Source: Erysipelatoclostridium sp. AM42-17
GTDB lineage: Bacteria; Bacillota_I; Bacilli_A; Erysipelotrichales; Coprobacillaceae
DNA: 39,059 bases
Direction of reading: 5' to 3'
NCBI RefSeq assembly: GCF_003480255.1
Contig: NZ_QUIN01000024.1
Span: 1 to 39,059, forward strand
The notes beneath the pieces are model-generated. The model did not search any database, was not told the DNA's origin, and worked only from the letters and a program-made list of their open reading frames with translations. Below, piece after piece: positions 35,728 through 39,059 of the stretch. Position numbers and translations under genes: made by a program. How positions within the stretch are numbered: position 1 is the stretch's first letter; each line of letters begins with the position of its first letter.

Positions 35728-35930
35728 TGTAAGTTATATTTAATTTGACAAATTATCTTTAAAAAAAGAATATACTCTAAACCATGACAGAAGAAACATT
35801 TATTTTCTTCATGTATAAAATGTTTGATGATATTGATTAAAACCCCACTATAAAAACAATGTATAAACTTTAAAAAATCATCATTGCTTTTACAATAATA
35901 ATTTTGAATTAATTAGTCTAATCCTCTTTC
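35728..35930. other. Intergenic region upstream of lacI-type gene
   Basis: AT-rich, with no convincing gene. An 18-codon frame (35784-35840) lacks a ribosome site. TTGACA at 35753 and TATACT at 35779 are 20 bases apart, too far for a good promoter. Confidence 0.5.
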
Positions 35931-35960
35931 TTGATTATATTTTCTTTTTAATGTTATAAT
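35931..35960 (+). promoter_or_regulatory. Promoter of the LacI-family regulator
   Basis: TTGATT (35931-35936), an 18-base spacer and TATAAT (35955-35960), 20 bases before the ATG. No operator-like dyad is evident. Confidence 0.65.
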
Positions 35961-35980
35961 AATAAATAGGATGTGATAAG

Positions 35981-36985
35981 ATGAGTAAAACAACGATGAA
36001 AGATATAGCAAAAAAATTAAATATCTCTATTAATGCTGTTTCACTTGCATTGAATGATAAAGATGGTGTTTCTCAAGAATTGAGAATGCAGATTCTGGAA
36101 TTAGCAGTCACAATGGGATATTCACAAAAAAAATTAAACGCGAAAACAATACTGAAAAATAAAACTATCTGCGTTATGATTGAAAATAAGAAGAAAAATG
36201 ATAAATATTATTATTTGGATATACTCAAAAACTTAAAAAAGGAAGCTAATATCTTTGGATATCGTATTTTAGAGGAATATTATTCACTTGATAATTTTAT
36301 CATACCTAAATGTATCAGTGAACAACATATTGCTGGAATTATTTTATTAGGAAAAATATCACAAGAAATCATATATCAGCTCAAACTGTATACTCAACAC
36401 ATTCTTTGTATCAATCATTCTATTCCTTATATGAATATAGATTATATTATTACAAATGATTTTTTAGGTGGTTATTTAAGTTGTAATTATTTAATAAAAA
36501 AAGGTTGTAGGAACATTGGGTTTATTGGTGACATTGAAAAATCACCTAATTTTAAACAACGATTCTATGGATATAAACAATGTATGATTAATCACTTTTA
36601 TCCTAAAAAATATGAACTTATATATTTAACAAAAGGTATTGAACAAGCTGTTTTAAATAATGATTATCAGTATATTCAAAAGATGCTATTAACTTATAGG
36701 AAAATGCCTGAAGCTTTTGTTTGTGTGAATGATCGTAATGCTGCAGTGGTCATAAAAGCTTTGCAGTACAATGGATATAAAGTTCCTCAAAATATTAAAA
36801 TCATTGGCTTTGATAACATGGAATTTTCTTCTCGTATAACTCCATCACTTTCTACATTAGAAGTTAATAGGCAAATCATCGCAAAAAAATCTATAAAAAG
36901 AATTCATGAAATGATTTATGAAAATACAATTCCTGAAACAATCATGTTATCACCATGTATAATTGAAAGGCAATCAACACAATAA
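35981..36985 (+). CDS. LacI family transcriptional regulator
   Basis: This sugar-responsive repressor has 334 residues. The N-terminal HTH is MKDIAKKLNISINAVSLALNDKDGVSQELRMQILELAVTMGYS, with the hinge helix following. The rest is the periplasmic-binding-like effector domain (IAGIILLG; DYIITNDFLGGYLSCNYLIKKGCRNIGFIGD; EAFVCVNDRNAAVVIKAL; KIIGFDNMEFSSRITPSLSTLEV). It is intact but orphaned: neighbours are dead IS copies and a broken nuclease gene. The nearest candidate target is the surface glycan protein 2 kb upstream, across IS debris. The effector sugar is unknown. Confidence 0.92.
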   Translation: MSKTTMKDIAKKLNISINAVSLALNDKDGVSQELRMQILELAVTMGYSQKKLNAKTILKNKTICVMIENKKKNDKYYYLDILKNLKKEANIFGYRILEEYYSLDNFIIPKCISEQHIAGIILLGKISQEIIYQLKLYTQHILCINHSIPYMNIDYIITNDFLGGYLSCNYLIKKGCRNIGFIGDIEKSPNFKQRFYGYKQCMINHFYPKKYELIYLTKGIEQAVLNNDYQYIQKMLLTYRKMPEAFVCVNDRNAAVVIKALQYNGYKVPQNIKIIGFDNMEFSSRITPSLSTLEVNRQIIAKKSIKRIHEMIYENTIPETIMLSPCIIERQSTQ

Positions 36986-37060
36986 TAGAGTAGAGGAAAG
37001 AACTTAATCTTCACCTCTCTCATTACTCCATACGTACTGGTCTCGTATACGGTTCTACAT
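36986..37060 (-). ncRNA. Possible group II intron 3'-end relic
   Basis: On the minus strand the sequence GAACCGTATACGAG followed by AGTACGTATGG, then GAGAGAGG and a CTTTCCTCTACTC end, resembles the domain V/VI region at the 3' end of bacterial group II introns. No reverse transcriptase frame is present. It starts immediately past the LacI stop codon. Domain V complementarity is imperfect, so it is at best a decayed tail. Confidence 0.4.
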
Positions 37061-37083
37061 TTATATGTTAATCCAACCTATCT

Positions 37084-37133
37084 TAGGAAGTATTCTAGAG
37101 GATTGAGCAAGTTTAGGTACTTCTTTTTTTTTT
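37084..37133 (+). repeat. Dispersed hairpin repeat, copy C
   Basis: TAGGAAGTATTCTAG...AGTTTAGGTACTTC followed by T11. It is related to 27841-27887 and 38912-38958. It lies ~50 bases upstream of the DUF1016 pseudogene and could terminate upstream transcripts. Confidence 0.5.
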
Positions 37134-37184
37134 TAGAATTAAGAGTATAATAGTGATAATTCATATTGAAAGGAGTATTTGAGT

Positions 37185-38219
37185 GTGGTGGAGAATAATT
37201 TGTTAAACAATGAAGTATTGGTAAAAGAAATCACTAGTATTATCACAAATGCTAGAAATAATGTTATTTAAAATGTAAATAATGAGTTAATTAATGCATA
37301 TTGGAATATAGGGCGTATCATAGTTGAGAATGAGTTAAAATCCGGGCGTGGTAAATATGGAAAAAAGCATTTACTTATCCTATCAAAAACTCTTACAAAT
37401 AAATTTGGAAAAGGGTTTTCCTGAGCGAATCTTCAAACTATGAAATTGCTTTATTTGAAATATCCAAATTGCAAAAACACTGTCTAGCAAATTAAGTTGG
37501 TCACATTATTGTGAATTGTTGTATATTGCAGATGACGATAAACGAAATTTCTATGAAAAAGAAGCAATAAATGCAAATTGGTCTGTAAGAGAATTAAAGA
37601 GACAGATTAGCGTTTCGTTATTTGAAAGATTATTGTTGTCAAATGGTGATGCAAATAAAAAGAATGTTTTTGAATTAGCGTTGAAAGGAAATGAAATTGC
37701 TAAACTGGAAGATATAGTAAAAGATCCATATGTTTTTGAATTTCTTGGACTTCCAGAATATAAACCGATGATGGAATATGATTTAGAAGAAGCACTTGTT
37801 AGGCAAATCGAAAAATTCTTTTTGGAAATAGGAAAAGGATTTATGTTTGTGGGAACAAGCAAAGAGTCACGTTTGGAAATACGCATTATTATGTGGATAT
37901 GGTTTTTTATAATAAGATTCTAAAATCATATGTATTAATTGAATTAAAGACAATTAAATTGATGCCTGAAGTAGTTGGTCAACTTAATATGTATTTGAAT
38001 TATTATGCAGCAGAGATTAACGATGAAAATGATAATCCTCCAATTAGGTTGATTTTATGTACTGATAAAGGTAATGTGGATATGCAGTATGCATTAGGGG
38101 GCTTAAGTAATAATATTTTTGCTTCAAAATATGTAACATATGTGCCTGATAAGGAACAATTAATTGCTCAAGTTGAAGCTGTATTATCTTTCAATGATAA
38201 TAAGGAAGAATTGATTTAA
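37185..38219 (+). pseudogene. DUF1016 (YhcG/PDDEXK nuclease) gene, frameshifted
   Basis: AAAGGAG precedes GTG at 37185. The product starts like DUF1016 N domains (EITSIITNARNNVI...LINAYWNIGRIIVE). A TAA interrupts it at 37269-37271, and a frame change follows near 37420-37490. The frame then continues with SHYCELLYIADDDKRNFYEKEA, WSVRELKRQI and the C-terminal nuclease part EKFFLEIGKGFMFVG, shifts again near 37860, and resumes with HYYVDMVFYNKILKSYVLIELKT, which holds the catalytic D...E-x-K. DUF1016 proteins are putative nucleases often found with type I restriction loci on mobile DNA. Three lesions make this copy non-functional. Confidence 0.88.
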
Positions 38220-38228
38220 GATGTTTTG

Positions 38229-38298
38229 TGTTGCATTGGCAATGCAACAAGTAAGCGACAAAATGGCTTTAAAACCCTTATTTTATAAGGTTTCGGAG
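38229..38298 (+). other. Hairpin and inverted repeat next to candidate attR
   Basis: TGTTGCATT-GGC-AATGCAACA (38229-38249) is a perfect 9-bp hairpin without a T run. AAACCCTTAT / ATAAGGTTT (38272-38293) is a near-perfect inverted repeat ending six bases before the 14-bp rpsI-end repeat. Such dyads can be recombinase arm sites; this is only a positional suggestion. Confidence 0.35.
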
Positions 38299-38312
38299 TT
38301 CTCAAAACGTTA
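38299..38312 (+). repeat. Candidate attR: copy of rpsI 3' end
   Basis: TTCTCAAAACGTTA is identical and co-oriented with the last codons of rpsI at 27804-27817, about 10.5 kb upstream. There is no S9 coding sequence before it, so this is not a duplicated gene. Confidence 0.45.
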
Positions 38313-38342
38313 ATTTATACGTTTATTCAGAGAAATTCAAAA

Positions 38343-38376
38343 AACTCAAGTCGATATTTCGATTTGGGTTTTTTTG
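38343..38376 (+). terminator. Intrinsic terminator
   Basis: A 12-bp stem (38343-38354 with 38359-38370, two G-T pairs) with loop TATT is followed by six T. No intact gene immediately precedes it; it may belong to a lost gene or serve the DUF1016 transcript. Confidence 0.75.
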
Positions 38377-38420
38377 TAAAATGAAAATGAGTACAATGTT
38401 TATTGTGTTTTGAAATGAAC

Positions 38421-38449
38421 TTGCATATTAAAATATGAAATGCTATAAT
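38421..38449 (+). promoter_or_regulatory. Promoter of the antitoxin RNA
   Basis: TTGCAT (38421-38426), a 17-base spacer and TATAAT (38444-38449). No frame follows; the predicted start near 38456 lies just before a 16-base repeat of the toxin start region. Confidence 0.75.
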
Positions 38450-38457
38450 TTGGTTGC

Positions 38458-38473
38458 AAATCAGAAAACAATT
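38458..38473 (+). repeat. Direct repeat DR1 (antitoxin copy)
   Basis: AAATCAGAAAACAATT is identical to 38623-38638, followed by gCATCA here versus aaCATCA there, so the similarity continues past a one-base gap. Confidence 0.9.
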
Positions 38474-38483
38474 GCATCAAAAC

Positions 38484-38518
38484 GAAAAGGTAAGGATGAG
38501 TAAGATCCTTACCTTTTC
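38484..38518. terminator. Bidirectional terminator shared by toxin and antitoxin
   Basis: A perfect 14-bp stem (38484-38497 with 38505-38518) with a 7-base loop is moderately T-flanked on both strands. It is the convergence point of the minus-strand toxin mRNA and the plus-strand RNA. Confidence 0.8.
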
Positions 38519-38549
38519 TAACTTTTAGAGTGGTCTAACACTAGGCTAG

Positions 38550-38636
38550 TTATCGCTTAAATCTTTTGTCTAACCATTTGCATATGTAGTAAACTAAAAC
38601 ACCTGCCATGACAGATACAACTAAATCAGAAAACAA
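38550..38636 (-). CDS. Putative Fst/holin-like type I toxin peptide (28 aa)
   Basis: On the minus strand GGAGG (38650-38646), 9 bases and a TTG start lead to a 28-codon frame. The codon before the TTG is TAA, and an ATG seven bases upstream gives only five codons, so TTG is the start. The peptide is a single hydrophobic span, FSDLVVSVMAGVLVYY, then ICKWLDKRFKR: a membrane helix with a W-L-x-K-R basic end, as in Fst/PepA1-type and holin-like toxins. The usual mid-helix Pro is absent. Overexpression of such peptides damages membranes. A leader hairpin masks its ribosome site, and the convergent RNA covers its start. Confidence 0.7.
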   Translation of the reverse strand: MFSDLVVSVMAGVLVYYICKWLDKRFKR

Positions 38637-38638
38637 TT
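38623..38638 (+). repeat. Direct repeat DR2 (toxin start copy)
   Basis: This is the copy of AAATCAGAAAACAATT that overlaps the toxin TTG codon (38636-38634) on the opposite strand, 165 bases from DR1. Confidence 0.9.
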
Positions 38639-38645
38639 AACATCA

Positions 38646-38661
38646 CCTCCTTTCAGGGAGG
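38646..38661 (-). promoter_or_regulatory. Hairpin sequestering the toxin RBS
   Basis: In the toxin mRNA, CCTCC (38661-38657) precedes and can pair with the GGAGG ribosome site (38650-38646) across a 6-base loop. RBS-masking upstream helices are a known feature of fst mRNA. Confidence 0.65.
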
Positions 38662-38675
38662 ACGATAACAAACTA

Positions 38676-38684
38676 ATTATATCA
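38676..38684 (-). promoter_or_regulatory. Extended -10 promoter of the toxin mRNA
   Basis: On minus, TGATATAAT (38684-38676) is a perfect extended -10 element; the -35 region (TATTCT) is poor. The start near 38669 would give a ~185-nt mRNA ending at the shared terminator. Confidence 0.55.
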
Positions 38685-38738
38685 AATATTGTCGATAAAG
38701 AATATAAGATAGAAAGTTATTATAAAATTTAAGATAAT

Positions 38739-38823
38739 AAAAAAGAAGGAACATGTCCTTCTATACTTTAACGCCCTACACTTATGGCGGTAGGAGCCGT
38801 ACTGTTCGGTAATAATTACCTTT
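38739..38823 (-). ncRNA. Unrecognised small structured RNA (~85 nt)
   Basis: On minus, a strong promoter (38857-38830) leads to a short transcript ending at GAAGGA / TCCTTC (38745-38750 with 38756-38761) plus six T. No plausible frame exists. The 5' end folds as GGTAA-TTA-TTACC. The middle has segments in the order CTAC, CGCC, GTAG, GGCG (38793-38790, 38789-38786, 38779-38776, 38775-38772), which can form two interleaved 4-bp helices, an H-type pseudoknot. I do not recognise the family. It lies just upstream of the toxin promoter, on the same strand. Confidence 0.6.
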
Positions 38824-38829
38824 AAATAA

Positions 38830-38857
38830 ATTATATGTAATTGACTTCGTGTGTCAA
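38830..38857 (-). promoter_or_regulatory. Promoter of the small RNA
   Basis: On minus, TTGACA (38857-38852), a 16-base spacer and TATAAT (38835-38830): both hexamers are perfect consensus. Confidence 0.8.
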
Positions 38858-38911
38858 GATTGATAAGAAAACGATAATATTATTTTCAATTTAGATTCTT
38901 ATAAGATATCT

Positions 38912-38958
38912 AGAAAAGTATTTGGACTTTGTATGAAGTTTGGGTACTTCGTTTTTGT
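38912..38958 (+). repeat. Dispersed hairpin repeat, copy B
   Basis: AGAAAAGTATTTGGACTTTG, then TATGAAG...TACTTCG and a T run. This is close to the rpsI-downstream copy (AGAGAAGTATTTAGACTTTG at 27841), with the same spacing to the hairpin. Confidence 0.6.
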
Positions 38959-39009
38959 GGTGAAGGGGTATAATGTGATTAAAATAGAAAAAGATTAGGG
39001 AATGATTAT

Positions 39010-39059
39010 GGATAGGTTACACTTTATTGGACAATTCTAAAGAGAACTGTTTATAATAA
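39010..39059 (+). mobile_element. Possible left end of an IS3-family element
   Basis: GGTTACACTTTATTGGACA (39015-39033) resembles the reverse complement of the IS3-type right end seen at 5471-5491. An ATG at 39008 opens only 10 codons. The window ends too soon to decide. Confidence 0.3.

Larger units (their letters stand above)
38456..38520 (+). ncRNA. Putative type I antitoxin RNA (RNA II-like, ~65 nt)
   Basis: The predicted transcript runs from near 38456 to the bidirectional terminator at 38484-38518. Its 5' end carries AAATCAGAAAACAATT (38458-38473), identical to 38623-38638, which on the toxin strand is the start codon and first codons. The RNA can therefore pair with the toxin mRNA both at the translation start and over the shared terminator, as RNA II of the pAD1 par locus does with RNA I. 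The ~65-nt size is also similar to that RNA. The transcript is inferred, not observed. Confidence 0.65.

Noticed and set aside
37185..38219. Programmed frameshifting in the DUF1016 gene
   Set aside because: Two frame changes plus a TAA at 37269, with no slippery heptamer or stimulatory structure noticed; simple decay explains it.
1..39059. CRISPR array, tRNA, rRNA, prophage or restriction-modification operon
   Set aside because: No regularly spaced repeats, tRNA cloverleaf, rRNA segment or phage structural gene was seen; the single DUF1016 pseudogene is not a full restriction locus.

Overview
The window is AT-rich DNA from a low-GC Firmicute. Gene content and protein style (split fructose-type PTS with an alpha-mannosidase, TTG starts, F5/8-FIVAR surface protein, abundant dead IS elements) would fit a gut Erysipelotrichia such as the Coprobacillus/Thomasclavelia group. 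That placement is inference from protein style; no rRNA or other taxonomic marker is present.

Left part (1-16153): the 3' end of a TauE/SafE-type exporter, then the phosphate operon pstS-pstC-pstA-pstB-phoU behind a Pho box. IS256 and IS3 debris follows. Next is a mannoside uptake locus: a minus-strand PRD/EIIB/EIIA regulator divergent from PTS IIA, IIB, IIC and a GH38 alpha-mannosidase, with two identical-format operators between them. Then come phoP-phoR, whose upstream region carries the same Pho-box sequence as pstS, and a degV gene. The mannoside cassette therefore sits between the two halves of the phosphate regulon.

Middle (16157-27887): a divergent aspartate-family locus, hom-lysC-asd on minus and thrC-thrB on plus. 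The two promoters share a TTGTATACAA palindrome, and hom is preceded by a short leader peptide plus a terminator. After this are mntP behind a yybP-ykoY-type manganese riboswitch, tcdA, a small unknown gene, an alpha/beta hydrolase, a PadR-controlled envelope-stress type operon (padR, HAAS/DUF1700, DUF4097-like, PspC) and the ribosomal operon rplM-rpsI.

Right part (27804-39059): accessory DNA. A 14-base copy of the very end of rpsI recurs about 10.5 kb downstream, suggesting a decayed island integrated at the 3' end of rpsI. Between the repeats lie two dead IS30 copies, one intact 1584-residue secreted surface protein (unknown catalytic-like domain, three Ig-like/F5-8 C pairs, three FIVAR repeats, degenerate anchor), an IS graveyard (ISL3, two IS3 fragments joined head to head), an orphan LacI regulator, a possible group II intron tail and a frameshifted DUF1016 nuclease gene. 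Just beyond the right repeat is the most interesting element: a compact locus laid out like an Fst/par type I toxin-antitoxin system. It has a 28-residue TTG-start membrane peptide on minus, a short convergent RNA on plus, a shared bidirectional terminator, a 16-base direct repeat that makes the RNA complementary to the toxin start region, and a hairpin masking the toxin RBS. Next to it is an unrecognised ~85-nt small RNA with its own promoter and terminator.
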